Shown here: piece after piece, positions 9,954 to 20,053 of the stretch
Layout: each line of letters opens with the position of its first letter
Position numbering within the stretch: position 1 is the stretch's first letter
From: Spirodela intermedia
Lineage: Eukaryota; Streptophyta; Magnoliopsida; Alismatales; Araceae
Assembly: GCA_902729315.2 (NCBI GenBank)
Contig: LR746265.1
Span: forward strand, 6,578,892-6,642,891
DNA length: 64,000 nt
Direction of reading: 5' to 3'
Program-made: the position numbers and the translations under genes
Notes under the pieces: generated by a model
Database searches by the model: none
Seen by the model: only the letters and a program-made list of their open reading frames with translations
Told to the model about the DNA's origin: nothing

Positions 9954-12900
9954 GTCCGCGCCCACTTCCCAAGTTTCGCTTAGCGCTTTGCGACCGCGGC
10001 TTCTCTTAAACTCTCTCCTACGGTGCTCCCAGCGAGGACGGCAACTCGGGCGGGTTGAGTCGGTTCGGGTGACATGCCCTAGTCCGTTAACAAGGCCTTG
10101 GAACGGAAAATTCCAGAAATTTAGCGATTTTATTTATTCCCAATATTTATAATATATATATCATTAATATGGGTTATATTAAATTTGAATGGGGTCCTAA
10201 TACATTGGGGTGAGGCCTTCGCAAGTCCATTATGAGCTAAAACATCCTCCATCTGATCAGAAATCTTGTCTAACCATGGAAAATTAATCAAGGAGCTTAG
10301 GATGTACCCCATTAATGGCCTCAAGTATGACTTGCAGGCCCGTTTTAGATAACTATGAGTTGAAAGGTCACAAGTTGGAAATGTAGCTCTGGCACCCCTC
10401 ACTTGGAGTAATGAGATTCTAGTAGATGCAGTGTGGCATGTGCGGAGGCATGGGTTGACATGATGTAGCATAGGGTGTCACACGCAACGTTTGTATCACG
10501 CATGTGTAAGTGAGCAACGACATGGGTATAGCATGAGTGCACATGAAGATGCACATTAACACGGCGTAGCATAGTGTGACATGATACCTATTAGGCATAG
10601 GATGTGCATTGAGAGCATCATATATGAAAGGTGTGATGGCACTACACAACACACTGTGGCACAAGGTGACACATGCACCACACAACAAGTATGTGATGCA
10701 TTATATGAATAGCATGATGCAATACTCAAGTAAGCAACATGGGCACATAGTTGGTAGGAATTGGTGTAGATAATTCTATGTCCTCTTGTGACGAGTGGGG
10801 TGGTTGCAGCAACCTTTGACACAATCAACACCATGGTGATTATAGAGTCAATTATGAGGGTTAGGCAATCTAAGTGTGTACCCCTATAAATGTAGGCAAC
10901 CTCAAATAAGGAAGGTAGGGTTCACACCATGGTGTATTGTCTTAAAGGGGTAAGTAATACACATCTCATGAGTCTTTGTGTGTTTCTACATAGTTGTGAG
11001 ATTGTATGGTGTTGGTTGACCACCCATTGAGGCTAGCACAAGAGAAATAACATGGTATATGAAGAACAATACCTTAGTTTATAACACATGCTTAAATATA
11101 AATTAATATTTGAAGTCAAACATCTTTAGATTGTATCAATCTCAAAATCAGAATATCAATAACTTTCTAAATCAAACTTAAAACTTTCAATACATGATAA
11201 TCAAGCTGTGAAATAACATAGTATATGAAGAACAATAGCTTAGTATGTAATAGTTATGGATAGATATAAGATAATATGTGAAGCCAAGTATCTCAACACA
11301 TGGAGTGTCTAAAGTCAAACAAAACATTATAAAAGTATACATTCCTGTACTTTTAAGTCCTAAAACATCTTTAAATCATCAAAAAAAATTTGTGAAAAAA
11401 TCTAATGACAATTTAAAACTCACACAAAACACATCATGATAATGTGTTCAAGTTACCATTAGAATAGTGTGAAATGTGATCTTATTGAATGCTAAATAAC
11501 AACTGAAAGGCAAGATTTTTTATAAGTAGGAGAAAGTTTAAAGCACCAATTACAAAAGAGATGGAAAAGTATGTAAACAAACATGAAAATACTAAAGTTG
11601 TGAGAAGAACTTTTAACTCAAAGTCAACACACCATATTGCAAGGAAAAATATAAAGTTGAATTTACTTCTTTAAACAATATGATTTATACTAGTAGAAGT
11701 CTATCCCATCAAATAGTGTTATTAAATTGGCACTATATTACTAGATGTGTGAATTAATTAGTGAGCCTTTATATTATTTAAACTTCTAGTAAATTTGATA
11801 GAGGTGGATTGATGGCTTTTATTTTCTTATCCATATATAGCACCATAGGGAGAATAAACCTTTAGAGAGTAGAGTAGTTAAGGAGGGTCAAAGTAGTATA
11901 AATAGTCTCTCTCTTGTTGATCACCTCAATTATATGTAAGAAGTTAATTCACAAATGTAGTATTCATCATCAATGAAGTTAGATTTCTTTTTATTTTAAA
12001 CTATTAGATGAAAAAGGAAAAAAAATATCTTCATTCTTGGTTCCTATGTGACCTCATTAGGCCTGACATAAATGATTATGTTATCATGTTAATTGGGTAT
12101 TTCAAAATCAATGAGAGAATATTGTTAACTATTTACATCATATTTAGCTCTTTCACTCTTCTTGTTTTGATCATTAGTGTTTTTCTTGGACTAAAATAAT
12201 CATCAACACAAGTTAGGAACCATTAATTGAATGAGAAGGCTATTAGGGTGACATAATGTATTGAGGTTCTCTTTCTTAATAGAACATGTAGGTTGGTTTT
12301 CAAACATGGATATTATGCAAATAGAATTTTTTTAAAAAAAATAATCAAAGAAGATAATAAATAGAAAATAAAACATGTTGAATGTTTATAAAGTTCAAGT
12401 AGAATGTGATTTAACAACATATTTGGGTAATTATTCATGGAAATGTCTTGTAAGAATAATATATATATTTTTCTCAATCCATCTTTCCCACATCTCATCT
12501 GTGTGTGGGAATTTTATTCCCATCTTGCATATTAGCTTTTACCATAAAATATTTAATGTATAAATTATAATCAATAAGTTGGGTTTTTTATTCCTTACTC
12601 CTCACTCACTATCAGTTGACCTCGCTATCTACAATTAAGAAGATAATATGTGCATGAGATATAGATTAGGTGCCAATACCACTGGTAATAGTTCCACTAG
12701 AAACCCCCTTGTACTTGGTAAGCTCTTGTTGGTTCCCAAAACCACTTGTTCATCTGATTAAATAGATATAAAGGTTAAAATATCAAATAATTTAAAAATT
12801 ATAAATGCTAGAAAATTGATAATACTTGTCTTCAAACCTAATATGCGTGAAACCTCTATTTGGAATGGGTCAATGTCACTAGAAATGAGCACAACTAATC

Positions 12901-13303
12901 TTCCATGGTAAGTGGCCATGACTACACCGTCAAATAGACAAGATAGAGCTTGAGTAGGTTTAAGTACAAGATTAGTTCATAATTCAGCCCCTAACATTAT
13001 CTCCTTAAATGGAAACACATCTATTAACATTAAATTTCACTCTTGACGACTTATTGCTATTAAATATGTCTACTTCTCCCTGTTCAAATTATGGCGGACC
13101 ACGATTTCTTGGGGCCAACCTGTGGACCATTTCATTCATCTATTCTCCGCAGTAACAGGGAACACACAAGGCCGCCATGGAAAGTCAGAAAGGAGAACTG
13201 AAGAGTGGGATTGCGGAGAGGAGCAAAAAAAAACGAACTCCTTTCTTCCCCGCACATCGACTTCCCAAGAGAAAGGAGAAGGAAAAAGAAGCCTCCATGG
13301 TGA
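9954..13303. other. AT-rich gene-free region
   Basis: The first about 130 bp are the GC-rich promoter of MYG1. From 10130 to about 13080 the sequence is strongly AT-rich, with no ORF of recognisable family and many degenerate short words such as CATG/GTGACA between 10400 and 10750. The block around 10850-11040 contains TATAAATGTAGG and could be a decayed LTR fragment, but I could not pair it with a second LTR or a reverse transcriptase. The last about 220 bp, from 13085, are 3' flank of the next gene. Confidence 0.5.
11042..11305 (+). repeat. Diverged direct repeat pair, about 166-bp spacing
   Basis: GAAATAACATGGTATATGAA near 11044 recurs as GAAATAACATAGTATATGAA near 11210, and similarity continues for roughly 90 bp with many changes (AACAATACCTTAG versus AACAATAGCTTAG, then GAAGTCAAACATCT versus GAAGCCAAGTATCT). 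It is an old tandem duplication inside the AT-rich region. Confidence 0.7.
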
Positions 13304-14128
13304 TCAAAAGGGTAAGAAGCTCTGCCGCCTCTTGGAACAAGAAGCCCTGGAGACCAAGATGCCCACCCCCAAGCACGCTGCCCATATCCCTAGATCCACC
13401 GCCCACGTCGTCCCCTCTTCCTCCCCCTGCCAGGCGTCCTCTTCCAGCCAGTCATCATCCTCCCCGTCCTCCTCCGTATTTTCTGACAGCCGCCATCCAT
13501 CGTCCTGCTCCTCCTCTTCGGTGCAGCAGCCGCAGTGGCCCTCCACCTCCTCCCCGGTCTCCTCCGGTATCTCCTCCAGCCTCGAGCAAAACCGCCGGTT
13601 GCGCCACCGCGGCGCCGCCACATCCACACTCTCCATCATCACCACCTTATCCTCCCCGGCCACGCAGATATCCGCTGCTTCTATCCCTGCCGCTTCCTCC
13701 CCGTCGGCTGCGACCCAGCACTTCATCCGCCACCCACCGCCGTCCCGCCGCCGGAAGCTCCCCTCCACCGCCGCCCGCTCCTCCTCTCCGGCGTACACCT
13801 CGAAGAGGATCCCCTCACCGGCGCAGACCCGATCGGTGCTCCCAAACACCAGGTCGCCGCCGGACTCCGCCGCCCGTACCCGGTGCAGCCCCACGAAGGC
13901 CGCCGCTCCGGGAAGCATCTGCACGTCGTTCACCTCCAGCGACGCGCCGCCAGTGCGCGGCCGGTAGACGAGCGTCAGCAACTCCGCCTTCTTCAGCGCC
14001 TCACCACCAGCAGAGCGGGCGGCGAGTCGGATATAGAAAGCCTGTATTTTGAGGGCCTCCTTCCCCCCCGCGCAGCGGAGCGCCTCCCCGCCGCCGCCGC
14101 CCCTGCCGCCGCTGCTGCATCGGCACAT
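13304..14128 (-). CDS. At1g01500-like tail-anchored protein
   Basis: A single minus-strand exon encodes 274 residues. The N-terminal half (EALKIQAFYIRLAARSAGGE, ELLTLVYRPRTGGASLEVND, FVGLHRVRAAESGGDLVFGS, GILFEVYAGEE) is the beta-rich domain shared with Arabidopsis At1g01500 and relatives. Databases often label these 'erythronate-4-phosphate dehydrogenase family', although I see no NAD-binding dehydrogenase motif. An acidic stretch (EEEEQDDGW, TEEDGEDDDWLEED) precedes a hydrophobic segment near residues 242-265 (VDLGIWAACLGVGILVS) and a short basic tail, suggesting a C-terminal membrane anchor. The ATG at 14128 starts a Cys/Gly-rich leader. Function is unknown. A proline-rich frame on the opposite strand is a shadow of this GC-rich gene. 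Confidence 0.85.
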   Translation of the reverse strand: MCRCSSGGRGGGGGEALRCAGGKEALKIQAFYIRLAARSAGGEALKKAELLTLVYRPRTGGASLEVNDVQMLPGAAAFVGLHRVRAAESGGDLVFGSTDRVCAGEGILFEVYAGEEERAAVEGSFRRRDGGGWRMKCWVAADGEEAAGIEAADICVAGEDKVVMMESVDVAAPRWRNRRFCSRLEEIPEETGEEVEGHCGCCTEEEEQDDGWRLSENTEEDGEDDDWLEEDAWQGEEEGTTWAVDLGIWAACLGVGILVSRASCSKRRQSFLPF

Positions 14129-15070
14129 CTTCTCTCTCTTTTTCCTTCCCTGTTCCAGTATTCGGGACCCGCTGAACGGCGGTGGGAATGAGGAAGATGG
14201 CGATACTTATCGTCCTTTGGTGACACCAGATTTCTACAACCCGATGGTCTGGCACACGGTTTTGACTGCCGACGTGGTCAATATGAACACTCGGAGTGAA
14301 GTGATTGGTTAGAATTGAATTGGGCAGCTAGTGATCAGCGGCTCTCAGCTGGGGTTTCACCAACCCTCAGGCATGTGTGAACAGATCGGACGGTCCAGAT
14401 GTCTGGACGGAGTTCCCGAAGAAAATGAGAGAGATCGGAACGAGTTGCGCACGAGGGCGTCTAGGGTGGCCCTCCCTTGGACTTTTCTTCCAGTCGACGT
14501 GGACTGCTTTCTCGGTCTTTACTACGTCCGCCAATGGAAGGCCGCCACATCCCCCTATCTATTCCTTTCAACTCAAGTTGTATTTGACAAGAGAGAGGAG
14601 AGAGGGAAGAAGGGGGGCGTAGAAGAGTGTGCCCACTAGAACGGCTCACCCAGCTTCAACGACTCAACGAGGACAAGAAAATTCGAATAATGTTTTTATG
14701 ATGCTTTTTAAAACCTTTATATTTTGCAAAAATCCCCGATTATTTTGTTTACCTTAACCCCAAGGCCCAGAATAAAGCGGGCCGGGCTATGCCAACTGAA
14801 ACGATTAATGGGGCCCGCTGTTCAAAAGCCGGATTCACTTTCAATGCCACGTGGACCTCGCGGTCAACTCTCTCTCTCTCTCTCTCTCTATAGATATATA
14901 TATATATATATATAATAGATCTCAAGGTTTTCTCCAAATCTGAATTTGATGTACTCGCGGACTGAAGCAACGGTCACACATCCAAAGGGAAAAGGCGAAA
15001 ATGGTGTCTTCTTCTTCTTCTTCATTTGCCTTATTTAGTAGGGAGTAGGCGGGGACGGCGGGGGGTGGCG
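14129..15070. other. Spacer with CT/TA microsatellites
   Basis: The spacer carries the 5' flank of the At1g01500-like gene and the 3' flank of the DUF538 gene. A (CT) run at 14868-14889 passes directly into a (TA) run to about 14914. GGCCCA and GGGCC words occur near 14760-14812. ORFs here show no family resemblance. Confidence 0.55.
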
Positions 15071-15526
15071 TCACTGCTTCTGGGGCTCGCCGCCTTCTTC
15101 TTCTTCTTCGAGGAAGGCGGAGCGGGGGTAGGAGCGGCCGATGCCCATGGGGGTGTTGAAGGTGATCTTGAGACCTTCTGGGTCGTCGATGCTCATCTCC
15201 GAGAGGGGCACCCACAGCAGCAGCTGCCGGCTCCTGACGCCGGTCATCTTCTTCATGCGGTTCTTCTCCACGTACGCCGTCACCTCCCGGGAGTACCTGA
15301 CCAGCGTCTCCGTCCCCTTGAAGAAGTGCTCGTAAGGCTCCTTCTGCTTCATCCACACGAACCCCGTCTCCTTCACCAGTCCGCACTCCTCCAGGTTCTT
15401 CATCGGCATCACCCCCCCCGGGAACCCCATCTCCTCCAGCAGCTCCTGCGAGTGCTTGTAGCAGGCCTCCGCCCCGTACACCACCTCCGCCCCCTTCCTC
15501 CTCAAGTCCTCCACCACCTCCGTCCC

Positions 15527-15529
<3 letters not shown>
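15071..15529 (-). CDS. DUF538 family protein (SVB-like)
   Basis: A single exon encodes 152 residues starting MGTEVVEDLRRKGAEVVYGA. The chain matches plant DUF538 proteins such as SVB ('smaller with variable branches'). Hallmarks are ELLEEMGFPGGVMPMKNLEE, CGLVKETGFVWMKQKEPYEH, VTAYVEKNRMKKMTGVRSRQ, LLLWVPLSEMSIDD and ITFNTPMGIGRSYPRSAF. It lacks a signal peptide, as the SVB branch does, whereas many DUF538 proteins are secreted. SVB affects trichome size in Arabidopsis; its biochemical role is not settled. The frame is open upstream of the ATG only because a GA microsatellite reads as Arg-Glu repeats. Conservation begins at MGTEVV, so the start is secure. The C-terminus is acidic (LEEEEEGGE). 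Confidence 0.93.
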
Positions 15530-15530
<1 letters not shown>

Positions 15531-15564
<34 letters not shown>

Positions 15565-15595
15565 GGCGGCGGTGGCGGTGGCGGTGGCGGTGGCT
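15531..15595. repeat. (CT)16 plus GGC/GGT repeat at the DUF538 start codon
   Basis: A CT run occupies 15531-15562, followed by a GGCGGT-type repeat to about 15595. In the mRNA sense this is GCC/ACC repeats and then (GA)16, ending one base before the DUF538 ATG. The GA tract is therefore the last part of the 5' UTR. Confidence 0.95.
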
Positions 15596-15599
15596 TAGG

Positions 15600-16372
15600 A
15601 GAAGGATGGGGGAGGAGGGGAGGATATAAGGGTTGGAGTGGGGCAGCGGTGGGGGGGAGGAGGTTGGCCAACCGGAGCCGACCGTGATGTTTGGTGATCT
15701 AATTGCACCGGCGAGGTCCCCCCCCCAACCTAATTCGAGCATCTCCGGCGATCTGGCGCCACCGTGACGCCATCACTCTCCGGTGACTTTGGTTGTTGGT
15801 CATTCCCCATCCGTCGATGAGAGAGAAAGAGAGGGAGAGGAGAGAGAAAGGAAGAATACGTCAATACAATAGTTGAGGGGGTTGGGCGGTCAAAGCACCC
15901 CGGACCGTCTATTTAATATATGGGCTTTCTTGACCAGAATTATCGGCCCGTATTTAATTACTATCTAATTAGAAATTTTACCCTTTTTCAATGAAGCCCT
16001 CTATTTTTACGAAGATTTTAAATCATTAAAAATGATAAATTTAAAAATGTTAAGATATATGTATATGGAGTTTTTTATTATAAAAAATATGTCATCCTAA
16101 TATATCTAAAAGTGGGAACCTCAATTCGACCGAAGTCTTCGTGGCCGTCCGATCAATAGTCCTACGACTGCGTGGACTCCGTCGTGAGTGAATCACACGG
16201 GTAGGATTTTCCGGTCACAGCCCGCACGAGAATGGGCAGCTGTGATTATGAGGGGTATGAGATAGACAGATGGAATGATATTTGTACGCCCTTTAGATCT
16301 TCCCATTATTACCACCCAGAAAATAGTGACAAATATTTTTAAAAATATATTTCAGTATTACGTGTATACTGA
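15600..16372. other. Spacer between the DUF538 gene and MIR166
   Basis: The spacer holds two upstream regions, as DUF538 is transcribed leftward and MIR166 rightward. It is GC-rich near the DUF538 gene and AT-rich from about 15900. No ORF or repeat of note was found apart from scattered GA-rich words at 15820-15855. Confidence 0.5.
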
Positions 16373-16389
16373 TATATATATATATATAT
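16373..16389 (+). promoter_or_regulatory. Candidate TATA element of MIR166
   Basis: A run of alternating TA lies about 175 bp upstream of the miR166 hairpin, on the correct side for rightward transcription. It could serve as the TATA box; a start near 16400-16420 would place the GA repeat at 16464-16520 in the primary transcript leader. It could equally be just a TA microsatellite. Confidence 0.4.
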
Positions 16390-16462
16390 CTGGACTGTAA
16401 TCATTCCCACAATCATCGCCGTCGTCACCAGATCCCATCCCGCCGCCACTCCGCCGGAGGTT

Positions 16463-16463
<1 letters not shown>

Positions 16464-16501
<38 letters not shown>

Positions 16502-16520
16502 AGGGAGGGAGGGAGGGAGA
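16464..16520. repeat. (GA)n followed by (GGGA)n
   Basis: GA repeats run from 16464 to about 16495, then GGGA repeats to 16520, just before the miR166 hairpin. Confidence 0.95.
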
Positions 16521-16559
16521 GATGTTTGGGAGGGATTGCAGGAGCAGGAAGCGTCTCCG

Positions 16560-16737
16560 TTGAGGGGAATGCTGTCTGGCACGAGGTCGCCGTCCGCTTC
16601 GCCGTTCTCCTTCTCCCGCGATCGGCCGGTCTAATTCTGCTTCTTTATCGGGAGAAGAGAATTGTGGGGGCGAGAGCCCGAGAATGTGGATCAGAAGAGG
16701 GGAATCGAGCTCGGACCAGGCTTCATTCCCCCCAGCG
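16560..16737 (+). ncRNA. MIR166: MIR166 precursor hairpin
   Basis: The 3' arm (16711-16731) contains the canonical 21-nt miR166 beginning TCGGACCAGGCTTCATTCCC. The 5' arm (16566-16586) holds a star-like sequence beginning GGAATGCTGTCTGGCACGAG. Pairing the arms by hand gives a duplex with 2-nt 3' overhangs, the usual internal mismatches opposite UU, one G-U pair, and mismatches near the 5' end of the mature strand. The 124-nt loop is within the plant range. miR166 directs cleavage of class III HD-ZIP mRNAs (REV, PHB, PHV, CNA types), setting leaf polarity and meristem and vascular pattern. The ORF overlapping this region should not be annotated as protein. The primary transcript ends and any introns are not resolved. 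Confidence 0.92.
16711..16731 (+). ncRNA. miR166: Mature miR166 (3' arm)
   Basis: The sequence is identical in its 21 positions to the widely conserved plant miR166 (first 20 nt TCGGACCAGGCTTCATTCCC, then C). It is complementary to the START-domain region of HD-ZIP III transcripts. Confidence 0.93.
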
Positions 16738-18434
16738 GACGCTTCCCCCAGCCCATCAGCCGGGTTGCCGCTTGAGGCATTCCCGAATCCACGGCCGCAG
16801 GCAAGTCTTATTAAAGTTCCCCTTGTTTCTTCGTTATAGAAAGAAGAGCGGCATCGGATCGATCCTCATTTGATAGTGAGTTTTCTGCGCGAGTTTTACA
16901 CTCGTTTACCTGTTGGAGGGTGGGGATATTTGAATCTGGCGCGTCAGTGCATGCACAAAAATTCATCAGCGATGGAGTAGAATCTAGTTGACGCAGGCAA
17001 GTATGGCACGGGGAGCACGAGCAGATTGCCGTCATGATGTAATTCTTGTTCTACCCTATCTTTTTGCCTCCCTTTTTGTCCCACTCTTCGCTTCACTTTC
17101 TCTTTGCAGAGCTCTCTCCTCTATCGTCCTCCACTCCGAGGGAGCGAGAAGATTGGGAGCACGAAAAGGTGCCAGTTATCAGGACCGTCCAGCATTCCAC
17201 CATAGCGATCCCTCAGACTCCAGGTTTTCTTTAAATTAATAACGTTAGTCAACCAGACGATTGATTTGCATTGATAATAATCTCCATATCAGTTTTCTCA
17301 ATCGTTTCTATATTGACATGATTTACTCTAGTCCACCTACATTCACAAAGCACGCCATTATGAGGTTGATATTTGGTCTAAGAACTCATCTTCCCCGTTC
17401 TTATCGCCGGCTATGATCTTAAACCATTGCAGATTCTGTTCTTGACTCTCTAGGCTGGGAGAAAGAGATAATAAAGGCAGAAGAAGGTAAGAGAGGCGAA
17501 AAGTAGTCCGACCTACTGTTGCTTTGTCCGTGTTTCGTACTCCACCTCATTGATTACATAAATCTGTATCACAAGTCAGGAGGCATCCAGGAGTAAATCC
17601 CCTCATAATACCAAGATTTCCGCAGATATTAACTCCCTTTCAGGTGGTAACACAGTTCTGTCGAGTTCTCTTTGTCCATACAAGTGCTCCCCGTATCTTC
17701 GTCCTATTAGCGAGCCCAATTTTACGTCCTTTAGTGAATGGACGAACTTATGATGCAGAGAATCCGATGCTTCATTGGCTAGATCTTTGTGAGTAAGAGT
17801 GGTCCTCACTCTCTTGCGCAGGTGGAGAATCGATTCGGGGATCTTTTCCAACCTCTCTCTATGATTCCCTCTTGTTGTTTCTGCTCCTTTCCACCCGAAC
17901 CACTCCTGCTAATCACTACTCATAGTTTCCGCTAGATGAGATATATGATCACTCTGTCTCACGTCAGGAAGTTGAATCGATCCCTGTACGCGTTCTGTAA
18001 TTTTTTCTCTTCCCGCCCTTTCTTCCCTCCCAATTCCCGATCTTTGTCTTCCCTCGTATGATCCCGACAGCCTGAGATCAATGATGACATTAGATGGAAA
18101 GGAGAGAGGGAATCGAGGGAAGGTTTCTTAGCTTCACGAGTGGAGGAGAGCTGGATGAGGGGAGGGATCTTATCTCAGATAACATCAGATATTAACTACC
18201 TTGTGGTGTGAGACAAAAGGGGGGGCAGGAGGAGAAGACAGAGAACTCAAGGAGAGGCCTACCTCCAGATGCACCTTCGTCCTATCCTCCAGATACACCT
18301 TCATTTTCAGCCTTGCTCAGAAAGCCATCTGCCTCGCCATCGAGGACCCAACCCAGCCACGTCATTGATCCTGCCATTACTCGGCGTTTTATAGCAGATG
18401 CATAGAACCGCAGAAACCCTGTCGCTTCCTTCTT

Positions 18435-18469
<35 letters not shown>

Positions 18470-20053
18470 CTTACATGTAGGATCCATGCACTGTAACAAC
18501 CCATCACGGAAAAAGGTCCAATAAATGATGCCCACATGTTAGTAGTTGTTTGTTTATGAGGAAGGGGGGGACAGGCAGTACAAGTTATGATTATTAATTA
18601 ACTCTTTAGGCATCATGGAATCTTTTTCATCTTCATAGAGGTCACCACACCAAGACCTCACGGAATACTCTCCGATGGTGGTTGTGGTAGGTTCTGTGTA
18701 CAGATCATCCTTTTCTACCCTTTTTCTGTGGGATGCTCTCGCTCTCTCTTGCGCGGGCTGACAGTATCAAAGACCCTCAATTTCTCTGTAGAAATCAATT
18801 CGATTTTCTCTCTCCCATTAAGCTTCCCTTGAGACTTCGTGACGTCTCCGGCCGCCGTCGTCATCAGAAACCCAATTCACATGTATGTGGTATTATCCAT
18901 GCATCAGATTTAATCCCCAAAGATGAAAGAAAAGGAAAACTATTTCATATACATGAATGATTTCTTTCATGCATTGCTTTCTTGGTGGTTCTCTGAATCC
19001 TATCTCTCTCCACCATTCCTCTTTTTCAACGGCGGATTTGAGCCCTGATGGGGCTTCCTTAAAGATGGGTAGGCCCACTGGGGGTAATATAGCATAAAAG
19101 GGGATCCTTTGTTCAAAGGATGCAAGGAGAATGTCGGCTAGCATAGAAGGGAAGCTCTTCTTCTTTTGCACTAGATTTGGTAACTCGGTTTCTCCCACAT
19201 GCAACGGCTTCCTGAGGGAAGAATGGGCATTTCGATATCTCAGAAGGTGTCTACTGCGTCGACAGCACAGGGGCTTGTGAGGCGTCAGATAGTTAATGTA
19301 GTTCAATCGGCACTTCGGAATTGAATATTAGGAGAAAGTAGACATCCAAATAATCACATATTTTCAAAATAATCGCCCCCATTTATGTAATCTTACTTCG
19401 TTTGGCTTGCCTCTTTTATAGGAACATCCAAATGCATATTTGTGGCTGTGTACAACATAAAATTTTTAATTTTTGTACAAATAAAAGCGGATATTTTACG
19501 GTTGCAAACATGAATAAATCTACAATATCCCAAGAAATCATTACTCATTACTCCTAGGGTTGTTCAATGGTTGCCATGGGTTCTTTCAAATCAATAGGAG
19601 CTTTCAAATACAGGTAACAATAGCTTTTGGCTAACAAAACATTGATCTACTTATTTACTGTTCAATTATTATTAATTCCTGAAATTTCTTCGCTACAGCC
19701 CAATTCCATGGAGGCCCAGAATGAGAGACAAGGTATTGACTGCGGCTATTAATAATCCTGAAGATAAAAAGGTTAGTCTTCTGTATTGTTCTGTGAGTAC
19801 GTGGAATTTACATCCTCTCTCAATAGGCAACAAGTGATGCTTCAGAGCACCACAGTCAAGGCTTGTTAGTTCGATATGCTCCCAGTGACCCACACAGTCT
19901 TAAATTAGGTCTTCTGAGATGGCAACATTGAAAAATATGGGGAAGGCGGGGTACCTGAAACTCCAAGAAGCAAAGTGGTGCATAGAATGTGAAAATAGAT
20001 AGTAGATTATAAAGGAGAAGTTACTACGAGTCCAACTCACCAGGCAGCATGGT
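16738..20053. other. Long spacer, no recognised gene
   Basis: The start is probably the 3' part of the MIR166 primary transcript. ORFs between 16800 and 20050 are short and resemble no family I know. A CT run lies at 18443-18469. The stretch from about 19300 is AT-rich and near 20000 becomes the 3' flank of the leftward membrane-protein gene. I see no tRNA and no second conserved miRNA here. Confidence 0.5.

Noticed and set aside
10419-10834. Overlapping Cys/His-rich minus-strand ORFs
   Set aside because: They come from degenerate CATG/GTGACA words, their length is close to chance, and no zinc-binding spacing is conserved.
10850-11040. Possible LTR with TATA box
   Set aside because: No partner LTR, primer binding site, polypurine tract or retroelement ORF could be found.
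13122-14191. Plus-strand Pro/Ser-rich ORFs of 218-291 codons
   Set aside because: They mirror the minus-strand At1g01500-like gene, which has clear conserved blocks.
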